Below, piece after piece: positions 26,740 through 35,326 of a stretch of DNA of 64,000 bases (position 1 is its first letter; the number at the start of each line of letters is the position of its first letter). This stretch comes from Isosphaeraceae bacterium EP7. Lineage in GTDB: Bacteria; Planctomycetota; Planctomycetia; Isosphaerales; Isosphaeraceae. A program made the translations under genes and the position numbers. The stretch spans positions 6,087,174-6,151,173 of the forward strand of contig CP151667.1 in assembly GCA_038400315.1 (NCBI GenBank), read 5' to 3'. The notes under the pieces were generated by a model, which saw only the letters and a program-made list of their open reading frames with translations, was not told where the DNA came from and ran no database searches.

Positions 26740-28620
26740 TCACTTCCCCGCCGTCGCCGTATCCGTCGACGGTGGGGAGGGTTTGGTAGCAGCGGTGGAT
26801 TCGACGACGGGGTCTTTGGACCCCTCCTGGTTGAACGGGCCGGGCAAGCTTGCGGGGGGTGGCGGGGGCGGGAGTGTCTCCGGTTTGTCGCCGGGCACCA
26901 TCTGGGGGAGGGCCGGCGGAGGCGCGGGGATCTCCTCGATCAGGGCCGGGTCGAGTCGGTCAACCGGAGGGATGACGATCTTTTCGCCGACCTTCAGGCC
27001 GTCGAAGGTGGGGACAAGGTCCTTGTTAGCCGCCCAGAGGGCCTTGCTATACCGGGCCGACCTGTAATAGAGCAGCGAGATCGTCGAGAAGCTCTCGTCG
27101 CTGCGGACCGTGTGGGTGTACGGATATTGACCGTGAAAGTCTGCCGGGGTCGAGATCGTCAACACACCGCCGCCGAGCGCCTGATACGCATTCGCGGTGG
27201 CTGCCAGTTGCTCCGCCTTGGTGTCGATCAGGGTAGTCCTCGCATCCCTGAGGTCACGCTGGGCATAGAGCACGTCGATGTATTCGGTCCGGGCATTCTG
27301 GAAGAGAGTCTCGGCGACCTTGACCGAGGCCTCGAGCGAAGCCAGCTGCTGCTTCTTGATCTCGATGCTCTTGGTGTAGTTCTCCACCATCGTCACCCGG
27401 TTGATCACCTCGGTGAAGGCATTGAGGACGACGCGCTGGTAGTTGTAGACGCACTGCAATTGCCGGGCATTTGCGGTGAGGTACTGGGCCCTGATCGCTC
27501 GCTTGTTGACGAGCGGCGCCACCAGGCCACCGGCGATATCGCCGAGCACGGCTTGCGGCTCGAACAGATGACTCAGGTTGAGGGACTGGAGGCCAACGCC
27601 TCCGTTGATCACAAGCTGAGGGAAGAAGTTGACCCTGGCGACCTTCACGTCGAGCCCAGCGGCCGCCAGTTCACGCTCTGCTTGGCGGATGTCGGGGCGG
27701 TTCTGAAGCAGTTCCGACGGCACACCCACGCTCAGCGGGTGAATAGTAAGGTCGTAGAATCCCTCAGACACTCGTTCGACACGCTGCGGGTAGCGGTTGA
27801 CGAGGAAGTTTATGCGGTTCTCGCCCTCGATGATACTCTGGTTGATGATCAGCTTTTCGCTCTGGTTGCGTTGAACTTCGGCCTGGAAACGAAGGACTGC
27901 CAACTCAGTGCCTCGAGCTGCTTCCTTCCTGAATTCGGCAATTTTGAGACTTTGCTCTTGAAGCTCGATGATTTGATCCAGATTCTCAAGCCGTTTGTCG
28001 AGCGCCATCAGCCTGTAATAATTCTCGGCAATCTCCGCGATCATGCGGGTCACGAAGAAGTTCCGCCTCTCGCTGGCGACGACGTAGCGCTGCCCGGCCG
28101 CGTCCCTGGCATTCCTTAGCTGCCTATAGATGTCCAGTTGCCAGGAGAGGTTGATGCCCGCCCCGTAATTTCCATGCGGATTGGAAAAGAATCTCCCGGG
28201 GAGGAACGGGTCGTTGAGCAGGGCGGCTCCGTCGAGCGTGAAGCGGCTGAATCTCTCCAGCCCCGCGCCGGACGCGATGCTGACGAAGGGAAGGTACGCC
28301 CCCGACCGCGCAAGCACCTCGTTGCCGGCGATCTGGACCTCCTCATTCAGTCCCTTCAGCTCCCGATTGTCGACCAGCGCCTTCTCGATCAAGCATGTAA
28401 GCATGCGGTCATTATAAAACTCGTCGATCCCGAGCTGGGATGAGTTTTCAGTGCTTGTCGTTCCATTGAAGTCGTTTGGCAGGCCTGGCGGCGGTTGCGG
28501 ATGACGGAGGGCGGGGATTCCACAGGACGGCAGAACCAGCAGCATGATGCTGCAAGCGATCGCTCTCGCAATCACGTGCCACATCGTCTTTGTGTTCGAG
28601 AATCTCACTGTGAGGTTCAT
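26740..28620 (-). CDS. outer-membrane efflux lipoprotein (TolC/OprM type) with C-terminal LysM-like domain
   Basis: This 626-residue protein is the outer-membrane channel of the tripartite pump. The signal ends in a lipobox LVLPSC (Cys33), so it is likely lipidated. Residues about 65-470 carry two OEP repeats with long helices (ELKGLNEEVQIAGNEVLARSG, LQNRPDIRQAERELAAAGLDVKVARVNFFPQL). The extra part is a LysM-like unit (about 512-562: THTVRSDESFSTISLLYYRS to LVPTFDGLKVGEKIVIPP), followed by a Pro-rich tail of about 65 residues. Ordinary OMF proteins end near 470-480. The fusion suggests anchoring to peptidoglycan or another cell-wall glycan. Confidence 0.9.
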   Translation of the reverse strand: MNLTVRFSNTKTMWHVIARAIACSIMLLVLPSCGIPALRHPQPPPGLPNDFNGTTSTENSSQLGIDEFYNDRMLTCLIEKALVDNRELKGLNEEVQIAGNEVLARSGAYLPFVSIASGAGLERFSRFTLDGAALLNDPFLPGRFFSNPHGNYGAGINLSWQLDIYRQLRNARDAAGQRYVVASERRNFFVTRMIAEIAENYYRLMALDKRLENLDQIIELQEQSLKIAEFRKEAARGTELAVLRFQAEVQRNQSEKLIINQSIIEGENRINFLVNRYPQRVERVSEGFYDLTIHPLSVGVPSELLQNRPDIRQAERELAAAGLDVKVARVNFFPQLVINGGVGLQSLNLSHLFEPQAVLGDIAGGLVAPLVNKRAIRAQYLTANARQLQCVYNYQRVVLNAFTEVINRVTMVENYTKSIEIKKQQLASLEASVKVAETLFQNARTEYIDVLYAQRDLRDARTTLIDTKAEQLAATANAYQALGGGVLTISTPADFHGQYPYTHTVRSDESFSTISLLYYRSARYSKALWAANKDLVPTFDGLKVGEKIVIPPVDRLDPALIEEIPAPPPALPQMVPGDKPETLPPPPPPASLPGPFNQEGSKDPVVESTAATKPSPPSTDTATAGK

Positions 28621-29249
28621 CTGCCTCGTCCTTGAGGAGGTTTTGCTCGTCGACTAGACCGCCGACCAAGCTGTTGGCCATCAACTCCTGGCTCGAGCAG
28701 GGCTCATTCGTGAGCGTCCTCGGCCCATGGTCGAACAAACGATGCCAGGGGGGGGACTGGATAATGATCGGCTTGTGCGGATTGTGGCTTGAGCAGCGAT
28801 TTAAGCGACCAGGAAAACTGACAGGCCTAACCTCAGCTGAAATCGAAAAATTCTCAGCGTTCCAATTTTTCAGGCCCCGACTACGACCGCTTGCACCTGG
28901 TCTGAGGCGCGGTGCCGCGACGCGCTCAGCATGGAGATCACTTTCCCAATCGCTTCCTAAGCGGCGTTCGACGCTTCGACTGCTCGACCTCAAGCCCTCA
29001 CCTACGAACCAGCGGGGAGCGTCAGACGCCGAATGCGGTGAGGGGGCGAGTTGATCAAACTTTCCCGGCTATGTCGGCGAAACTCATGACACGGATTTTC
29101 GGCACGACTGATGTGTCATACGTAGATCGGAGCGGAAACGCTGGCCCGGCCTCCGGTCTAGCCAAAATCGGCTACGTCCGAGATGCCCGCCAATTCGTGT
29201 GATAAATTCCAGGCGGAGATATCGAAAGGACTCGATGGCGGAGGAATGA
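28621..29249. other. intergenic region between divergent genes
   Basis: These 629 bases lie between the OMF gene (minus) and the small secreted protein gene (plus). No gene is recognised. GGAGGA before 29250 is the ribosome site for the next gene. Confidence 0.5.
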
Positions 29250-29663
29250 ATGCCCAAGCTTTTGTGCCGAAGCTCGATCGCCCAGGCGGCCATCGTGGTC
29301 GCCATTCTCTGGTCAAGGCCCGCCCACGCGCAAGTCGTCATTTACCAGGGCCCGCCCCGAGAACCCGGAGGCTTGGTGAACAACCTGGTCACGGGAGTCC
29401 AGTATGATCTCGTGAATCAGGCGAAAGCCGAGAGACGCCTCCAGCATGTCCAGGCGAAGCTCTGGCGCGATACCGAACGAGGCAACCCAGCCGCCGTGGA
29501 ACGCGACGTCCGTCGGATCGACAGCCTCAAGTATCGCATCGTCGTAGACGAATGGTTGATCCGGAAGAATTTGCTCCTGGATCCCGGCTGCTATCCGTAT
29601 CCGCTTCGGATGGACGCCATGACGTGCGAGGCTATGGCTCTGGTCCGGCGGCCAGCGCCCTAA
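29250..29663 (+). CDS. small secreted hypothetical protein
   Basis: The 137-residue product has a clear signal peptide (MPKLLCRSSIAQAAIVVAILWSRP, predicted cleavage after AHA, about residue 27). The mature part begins QVVIYQGPPREPGGL, contains a basic helical stretch (AKAERRLQHVQAKLWRD), and ends with two Cys. A good ribosome site (GGAGGA) precedes the ATG. No family is recognised. It lies just outside the integration-scarred zone that begins near 29.9 kb. Confidence 0.62.
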   Translation: MPKLLCRSSIAQAAIVVAILWSRPAHAQVVIYQGPPREPGGLVNNLVTGVQYDLVNQAKAERRLQHVQAKLWRDTERGNPAAVERDVRRIDSLKYRIVVDEWLIRKNLLLDPGCYPYPLRMDAMTCEAMALVRRPAP

Positions 29664-29928
29664 CCCCTCCTGACCAGCGAGCCTGGCGCCCCGCTTACGA
29701 AAGACTTGCCCCGCCCGCCCCACGAAGGTTTCTTCGCGGGCCTGCTCCGCCACTGATGCAACTCGCAATGTTGGTGGGCCTACCGCTCCGGCCATTGAGC
29801 CGGTCGCAGAAGTGAGGCTACCAAGTCAGATGTCCGGGGCTGCGAAGTTTTCCGGCGCCAGTGGGCGAGCGCCCAAGCTGCTCGGGGGCCGACCTGTGTA
29901 GGACCGCAATCGACGACACCCAGAACGC

Positions 29929-30167
29929 GGCCTCGTCTCTCACCAGCTTCAATCCGAGCGTTCAAGCCTCGAACCGATATCAGCGACCGGGACGGAAACG
30001 GGACGCATCAAGCATCCACTGTGCCCATTAATCGTCCACAGCAGGGGCGGGTCGCGGCGGTTGGTGGTGGATGTTGTCGCGAAAGGCATCGCAGAGATCG
30101 GCCGTAAACCCTTGACCGTGGCGGGGTTTGACAGCCTGGGGCGGGATCTGACGGGGAGGGGGGCGAA
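29929..30167 (+). pseudogene. remnant of a second tyrosine-integrase C-terminal tail
   Basis: This stretch aligns by eye with 43511-43762, the 3' flank and tail of the island integrase. Shared blocks include GCGGCCTCGTC near the start, GCGACCGGGA and GCATCAA, and then the 120-bp repeat. In one frame it reads IDDTQNAASSL, matching VDIENAASSL of the right copy, then meets a stop. The upstream integrase body is gone. It marks an older, related element that used the same attachment site. Confidence 0.6.
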
Positions 30168-30214
30168 TAGCGGCGTCCGGACTCGAACCGGAGACCTGCG
30201 GATTATGAGACCGC
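30095..30214 (+). repeat. left 120-bp direct repeat (att-like) with tRNA-Met 3' fragment
   Basis: Four mismatches separate this from 43690-43809. Its last 47 bases (30168-30214) are the 3' part of tRNA-Met on the complement, including the T arm and anticodon loop. Sequence identity ends abruptly inside the anticodon stem, as expected for the junction of an integrase-mediated insertion into a tRNA gene. Confidence 0.88.
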
Positions 30215-30819
30215 GGGAACCAAATGTCAAAGCGTTCGCGGATAGAGACTTAGAAGAACCAACTGCTTCGCTTGCCCACCATTTGCCCACCGGAACTCTC
30301 GACTCGATAAATGACCCGGACCTTTCCCTCCTTAATGAACTCTGGCCCGATCTCAAACCGGAGATTCGAGCCGGGATCGTCGCTATGGTTAAAGCAAGCG
30401 TCATCCACAAGCATTAATAATCCCGAACTGGACTAACTCCACAAATGGCGAGCACCAAGCTAACGGATTAGCAAACCGTCGCGGTTGCGACATAAGTGTC
30501 ATTTCTGAAAGCAGGTTGCGGAACGATCGACGAGAAGCTTCCCACGATTTGCCCACTGGCGATTGTCGAATGTTAAACGACTTAAGCCTTGTGGTCCAAG
30601 CTTGGGCGGAATTACCCGAAGCGATCCGGGCCGGGATTCTCGCTCTGGTGAAGGACTCCGGTGCATGACTACTTATGACAAAAGAGCTAGCCGGTCGTTG
30701 GGGGGCACCTCAAGGATTGGAAGGCAGGGTTAGGCACCATCCGCCACGATGAGCTTATCGCCGACTGATTCGGTTCCAGGGGGCAGGTCAGTCGGGACCT
30801 GTCGGCCCCTGGCATTAAT
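30215..30819. other. integration-scar region with two integrase-tail-like remnants
   Basis: No intact gene is present. Two short frames resemble each other: one ends ELWPDLKPEIRAGIVAMVKAS (30330-30417), the other reads QAWAELPEAIRAGILALV (about 30595-30666). Both look like C-terminal tails found on planctomycete integrases, as inferred from their position beside tRNA fragments. Both are preceded by phrases encoding repeated TTGCCCAC. Confidence 0.5.
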
Positions 30820-30880
30820 TACCGGCGGTGGGATTCGAACCCATACGGGGGCTCCCCCCCGGGGGATTTTAAGTCCCCTG
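30820..30880 (-). pseudogene. 3' fragment of tRNA-Leu(UAA)
   Basis: On the complement this reads an anticodon stem-loop GGGGA-CTTAAAA-TCCCC (anticodon TAA), a long variable arm (CGGGGG..CCCCCG), a T arm around TTCGAAT, and the 3' acceptor CGCCGGT plus A. The 5' half (acceptor and D arm) is absent and the acceptor partner ACCGGCG is not found. It is therefore not a functional tRNA but looks like an attachment-site scar. Confidence 0.72.
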
Positions 30881-31130
30881 AGAGCCCAGCGATAACTTTC
30901 GATCAGGCAACGACTTTGCATCATATCGGCGGTTGCAAATCCCTTCCCTTTCCCCTCGGGATAGGAGAGACGCAGTGGACCTCGCAGAATCTGCTCGGCG
31001 ACCGTCATTACGACCTCGCACGGCTATGTTGTGCGAGAACCATCGCAGATTCTCGCCGAACTTGGGAAGGCTCCTTCCTTCACGAGTTTCCTTCGCAAGC
31101 TTGATCCACGCCGGAAATAAGGGCCCACGC

Positions 31131-33602
31131 CTAGACGTTGTCCCCTTCGGTGGAGGTGGACGCCGAGCCAGCCTGCAACTGCGCCCCCCAGCTCCAGGCG
31201 CTGATTGCCGGGATGTCATCGCCGTGTTGTGCGATGTATTCCTTGTGCTCGATCAGCTTCTCGTGGATCGCCTGCTTGAAGTAGGCGGCGCGGGAGCCGA
31301 GCTGGGGAAGCCGATCGATCACGTCTTCCACCAAGTGGAACCGGTCCAGCTCGTTGAGGACCACCATGTCGAAAGGCGTCGTCGTCGTGCCCTCCTCCTT
31401 GTAGCCCCGGACGTGGAGATTCTTGTGGTTGGTTCGCCGGTATGTCAGCCGGTGAATCAGCCAAGGGTAACCGTGGAAAGCGAAGATGATCGGCTTGTCC
31501 TTCGTGAACAGGGCGTCGAAGTCGTGGTCCGAGAGTCCGTGAGGGTGCTCGCTGGCCGGCTGCAGCTTCATCAGGTTCACGACGTTCACCACGCGGACTT
31601 TCAGCTCCGGCAGGTGCGTGCGAATGAGCTCGACCGCCGCCAGCGTCTCGAGGGTCGGGACGTCTCCGCAGCAGGCCATGACCACGTCCGGCTCGCCCCC
31701 CTTGTCATTGCTGGCCCACTCCCAGATGCCGAGGCCAAGGGTGCAATGCTTGAGGGCTTGGTCCATCGTCAGCCACTGCGGCGCGGGCTGCTTGCCCGCG
31801 ACGACGACGTTGACATAGTTGCGGCTGCGAAGGCAGTGGTCAGTGACCGAGAGCAGGCAGTTCGCGTCGGGCGGCAGGTAGACGCGGATCACCTCTGCCT
31901 TCTTGTTGACGACGTGGTCGATGAAGCCGGGATCCTGGTGGCTCAGACCGTTGTGGTCCTGCCGCCAGACGTGCGAGCTGAGGAAGTAGTTGAACGATGC
32001 GATCGGCCTGCGCCAGGGAATGTGGTTGCATACCTTGAGCCACTTGGCATGCTGGTTGAACATCGAGTCGATGATGTGTATGAACGCCTCGTAGCACGAG
32101 AAGAACCCGTGACGGCCGGTCAGGAGGTATCCCTCCAGCCAGCCCTGACACTGGTGCTCGCTGAGCACTTCCATCACCCGACCGTCCGGGCTCAGCTTGT
32201 CGTCCTCGGGGTAGATCTCGGCCATGTAGCAGCGGTCGGTGACCTCGAGCACGTCCTGCCAGCGGTTCGAGTTATTCTCGTCCGGGCTAAAGATTCGGAA
32301 GTTCTGGCTCTCAAGGTTCAGCTTCATCACGTCCCTAAGAAAGGTGCCCATCACTCGCGCCGACTCGGCCGTAGTCGCGCCAGGGCTGGGCACGTCCACC
32401 GCGTAGTGACGGAAATCGGGCATCTTCAGGTCCCGCATCAGTAGGCCGCCGTTGGCATGAGGATTATCGCTCATCCGGCGGTGGCCCTTCGGGGGCAAGT
32501 CGGCCAGTTCAGGTGTCAGCCTCCCTTGGGCGTCGAACAGCTCCTCGGGCCGGTAGCTCTTCATCCAGTCCTCGAGGATTCGGATGTGATCGAGCTTGTC
32601 CATGTCGCCCATCGGAACTTGATGGCTCCGCCAGTAGTCCTCGCACTTCTTGCCGTCGATCTCCGGCGGGCAAGTCCACCCCTTCGGCGTGCGGAAGATA
32701 ATCATCGGCCACGCCGGGCGCTTCAGGTTGCCCCTCGTCCGGGCGTCGTCCCAGATACGACCGATCTCCGCCACGACGGCATCGAGCACTCCGGCGAGCT
32801 GCTGATGGACCGCCGTCGGATCGTGCCCCTCGACGAAGTACGGCTTGTAGCCCATGCCCTCGAAGTACTTCTGAAGTTCTTCCTTCGGGATCCGGGCGAG
32901 GAAGCAGGGATTAGCGATCTTATAGCCGTTGAGGTGGAGGATCGGCAGTACGCAGCCGTCGCGCGCCGGGTTGAGGAACTTGTTCCCGTGCCAGCCGGTC
33001 GCGAGAGGGCCGGTCTCCGCCTCGCCGTCGCCGACGACACATGCGACGATCAGACTTGGGTTGTCGAAGGCCGCCCCGTAGGCGTGGCTCAACGAGTAAC
33101 CGAGTTCGCCGCCCTCGTGGATGCTGCCCGGCGTCTCCGGCGCGACGTGACTAGGAATGCCCCCCGGGAAGCTGAATTGTTTGAACAGCCTTCGCATTCC
33201 CTCAGCGTCCTGACTGATCTCCGGGTAATACTCGCTATAAGTTCCTTCGAGGTAGGCGTGGGCAACCAGGGATGGGCCGCCGTGCCCCGGCCCGATGATG
33301 TAGATCATGTCCAGATCATCTCGCTTGATGACCCGGTTAAGATGCGTGCAGAGCATGTTCAGGCCTGGCGACGTGCCCCAATGGCCGAGCAGCCTGGGCT
33401 TGATGTGCTCACGCCTGAGCGGCTCTCTCAGGAGGGGATTATCGAGCAGGTAGATTTGCCCGACGGACAGGTAGTTGGTGGCACGCCAGTAGGCGTCGAG
33501 CTTGCACAACTCGTCCGACGAAAGAGGCGTCTCTTCGCCACGAGAATTGTCCGAGGGCATGGCGGTCTCGTTTGGTGCTCGAGTCATCGGTGTCACGTCC
33601 AT
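31131..33602 (-). CDS. xfp: xylulose-5-phosphate/fructose-6-phosphate phosphoketolase
   Basis: This thiamine-diphosphate enzyme cleaves xylulose 5-phosphate (and often fructose 6-phosphate) with phosphate to acetyl phosphate plus a C3 or C4 sugar phosphate. The 823-residue length is typical. Visible family motifs are [20 protein letters not shown] (cofactor pocket), the TPP-binding block [21 protein letters not shown] to [10 protein letters not shown], and [17 protein letters not shown] near the C terminus. The start at 33602 is chosen because GGAG lies about 9 nt upstream. No acetate kinase gene follows, so acetyl phosphate must be used by enzymes encoded elsewhere. It is the first large cargo gene of the tRNA-Met island and codes on the same strand as the ABC operon. 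Confidence 0.96.
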   Translation of the reverse strand: MDVTPMTRAPNETAMPSDNSRGEETPLSSDELCKLDAYWRATNYLSVGQIYLLDNPLLREPLRREHIKPRLLGHWGTSPGLNMLCTHLNRVIKRDDLDMIYIIGPGHGGPSLVAHAYLEGTYSEYYPEISQDAEGMRRLFKQFSFPGGIPSHVAPETPGSIHEGGELGYSLSHAYGAAFDNPSLIVACVVGDGEAETGPLATGWHGNKFLNPARDGCVLPILHLNGYKIANPCFLARIPKEELQKYFEGMGYKPYFVEGHDPTAVHQQLAGVLDAVVAEIGRIWDDARTRGNLKRPAWPMIIFRTPKGWTCPPEIDGKKCEDYWRSHQVPMGDMDKLDHIRILEDWMKSYRPEELFDAQGRLTPELADLPPKGHRRMSDNPHANGGLLMRDLKMPDFRHYAVDVPSPGATTAESARVMGTFLRDVMKLNLESQNFRIFSPDENNSNRWQDVLEVTDRCYMAEIYPEDDKLSPDGRVMEVLSEHQCQGWLEGYLLTGRHGFFSCYEAFIHIIDSMFNQHAKWLKVCNHIPWRRPIASFNYFLSSHVWRQDHNGLSHQDPGFIDHVVNKKAEVIRVYLPPDANCLLSVTDHCLRSRNYVNVVVAGKQPAPQWLTMDQALKHCTLGLGIWEWASNDKGGEPDVVMACCGDVPTLETLAAVELIRTHLPELKVRVVNVVNLMKLQPASEHPHGLSDHDFDALFTKDKPIIFAFHGYPWLIHRLTYRRTNHKNLHVRGYKEEGTTTTPFDMVVLNELDRFHLVEDVIDRLPQLGSRAAYFKQAIHEKLIEHKEYIAQHGDDIPAISAWSWGAQLQAGSASTSTEGDNV

Positions 33603-34200
33603 TGGTCCACTCCGCAATAGAGATCGCTGGCATTTACTAAATCAAAAATGCATGTTATACTTATATTGAAAGTAGGCATGTTGTTTTCGTCGTAATTATG
33701 CCTTTCTAGTCAGTAGATATCACTTGCAGATAGTCGAGTTCGCGTCCGGGAAATCGGCGTTTCACCCGACGCATTTCGTCCGAAGGCGATATCAATTCCG
33801 AAGAGTTCGAGCCCCTCGCAGATGCGGCTGCGGACATCGGGAGAGTTTTCGTCGACACCCCCGGACAAAGTGCGAGTGCTCTTGCTCAGCCCTGTCCGTG
33901 GCATTTGCTAATCCGCAGTCGTGATTCTGGTCGTCCAGAACGATCATTCGCTCAGTACCTATCAATGAGCGTACTCTCACCACCTTATCGCGTTGATTCG
34001 GCCATCAGGCCCGCTGGAGGAGCATCGGTGTCAATATCACCGCGATTCGGTCGATTTCCAAGCGGAAAGAGGCCGATTGCACAAATCGACTCTTTACGCA
34101 GACGATTCGCTTCCAGCTAGCCCTTGCTATCGGTCACATCCCATCAGCTTATAGGTGACAGCTTCGCCCATCAACGCTCGGGAAACCGCAGCTTTCTGGC
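33603..34200. other. AT-richer spacer upstream of phosphoketolase
   Basis: This 598-bp stretch has no supported gene. The part 33630-33720 is markedly AT-rich on both strands, with TATAAG/TATAAC-like hexamers on the complement that could form the xfp promoter. No precise promoter could be defined. Confidence 0.45.
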
Positions 34201-35325
34201 CTATTTGCTTACGGAGATCGATTGGCGGAACTGTCGGAGACTGAATGCGAAAAAGGCGAGGCCGATAGTGGAAACGGCTAAGAATTGGGGCCAGACGGTC
34301 TCGAGCCCGGCGCCTCGGAAGATGATCGCCTGCGAGAAACTGACAAAGTGGCGGGAAGGCAGCAGCAACGTGAGTCGCTGCATCCAGAAGGGTTGGCTTT
34401 CGACCGGCGTGTTGCCGCCCGAGAGTAATTGCAGCACGATGACAACCAAAATAATCAGCAATGCGAACTGGGCCATGGAACGGGCGATCGTTCCTAAGTA
34501 AAGCCCGAGCGCGGTGGCGGAGAACAGGTAGAGCACGACACCGAAGAGGAAGAGTCCGAGCGACCCTGCGATCGGCACGTGCAAAAGACCGCGCACGACG
34601 AAGATCATCGAGACTGATACGGCCATGAGAATGACGAGGCCGTTCGCCCAGACCTTGGAAATCGCGATCTCGAATGGGGTAAGCGGCAGCGTAAGAAGGT
34701 GCTCGATCGTGCCATGCTCGCGCTCCCGGATCAGCGCTGCCCCGGTGAGCACCACCGTGAGTGTGGTGATTTGATTAATTAGCGCAACGATCGCGGTGAA
34801 CCAAGACGCCTCGCCATTGGGGTTGAATTCCTTGCGGACCACGACGCGCAGAGGCTGGTCGAGCTTCGCGTCCGTGCGCAGGATGAAAGAGGAAACCCGA
34901 TCGTTGAGTATGCCTTGAATGTAGCCGGCACCGATGCTCGCCTGTTGCATCGCTGTAGCGTCCACGTTCACTTGCACCTCGGTGGGCCGGCCGCGGCGAA
35001 GGTCAGATTCAAATCGCGTCGGGATCGTGACTATGAACATGAAACGGCCGCGGTCCATATCTCTCGAGGCGTCATCAGGCGCGATGAGGACGGGCCGCTG
35101 GAATTGAGGAGGAAAGAATGAAGCGATCAACTCTTTCGACAGCTGGGACTCATCCTCATCAATAAACGCTAGGCTGGCGTTATTGACCTCGGATTTGACA
35201 CCTCGCGCCTGTGTAATGATCGACAGCGAAAACGCATAAATGATAAAAAGAACGAGGACTGGGTCACTCGCTAGGCTGCGTAATTCCTTCACGCCGAGCC
35301 AGAGGATATTGGAAGGCCGCCTCAT
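34201..35325 (-). CDS. ABC-2 type permease (YhhJ-like)
   Basis: This is the membrane component of an ABC exporter, 374 residues, with one N-terminal span (VLVLFIIYAFSLSII), a large extracytoplasmic domain (about 45-170) and five C-terminal spans. The ABC-2 signature region REREHGTIEHLLTLPLTPFEI follows the second span. It starts one base after the stop of the RbbA-like gene and has AGGAGA upstream, so translation is probably coupled. The order HlyD-like, double-ATPase/permease, ABC-2 permease is the same as the yhiI-rbbA-yhhJ set of enteric bacteria. Confidence 0.92.
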   Translation of the reverse strand: MRRPSNILWLGVKELRSLASDPVLVLFIIYAFSLSIITQARGVKSEVNNASLAFIDEDESQLSKELIASFFPPQFQRPVLIAPDDASRDMDRGRFMFIVTIPTRFESDLRRGRPTEVQVNVDATAMQQASIGAGYIQGILNDRVSSFILRTDAKLDQPLRVVVRKEFNPNGEASWFTAIVALINQITTLTVVLTGAALIREREHGTIEHLLTLPLTPFEIAISKVWANGLVILMAVSVSMIFVVRGLLHVPIAGSLGLFLFGVVLYLFSATALGLYLGTIARSMAQFALLIILVVIVLQLLSGGNTPVESQPFWMQRLTLLLPSRHFVSFSQAIIFRGAGLETVWPQFLAVSTIGLAFFAFSLRQFRQSISVSK

Positions 35326-35326
35326 A

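Noticed and set aside
30168-30214. tRNA-Met gene at the left repeat
   Set aside because: Only the 3' 47 bases are present; the acceptor 5' strand, D arm and half of the anticodon stem are missing.
30061-30417. 118-codon plus-strand frame read as one gene
   Set aside because: It runs straight through the att repeat and a tRNA fragment, so it is a chimera of integrase-tail remnants and not a functional gene.
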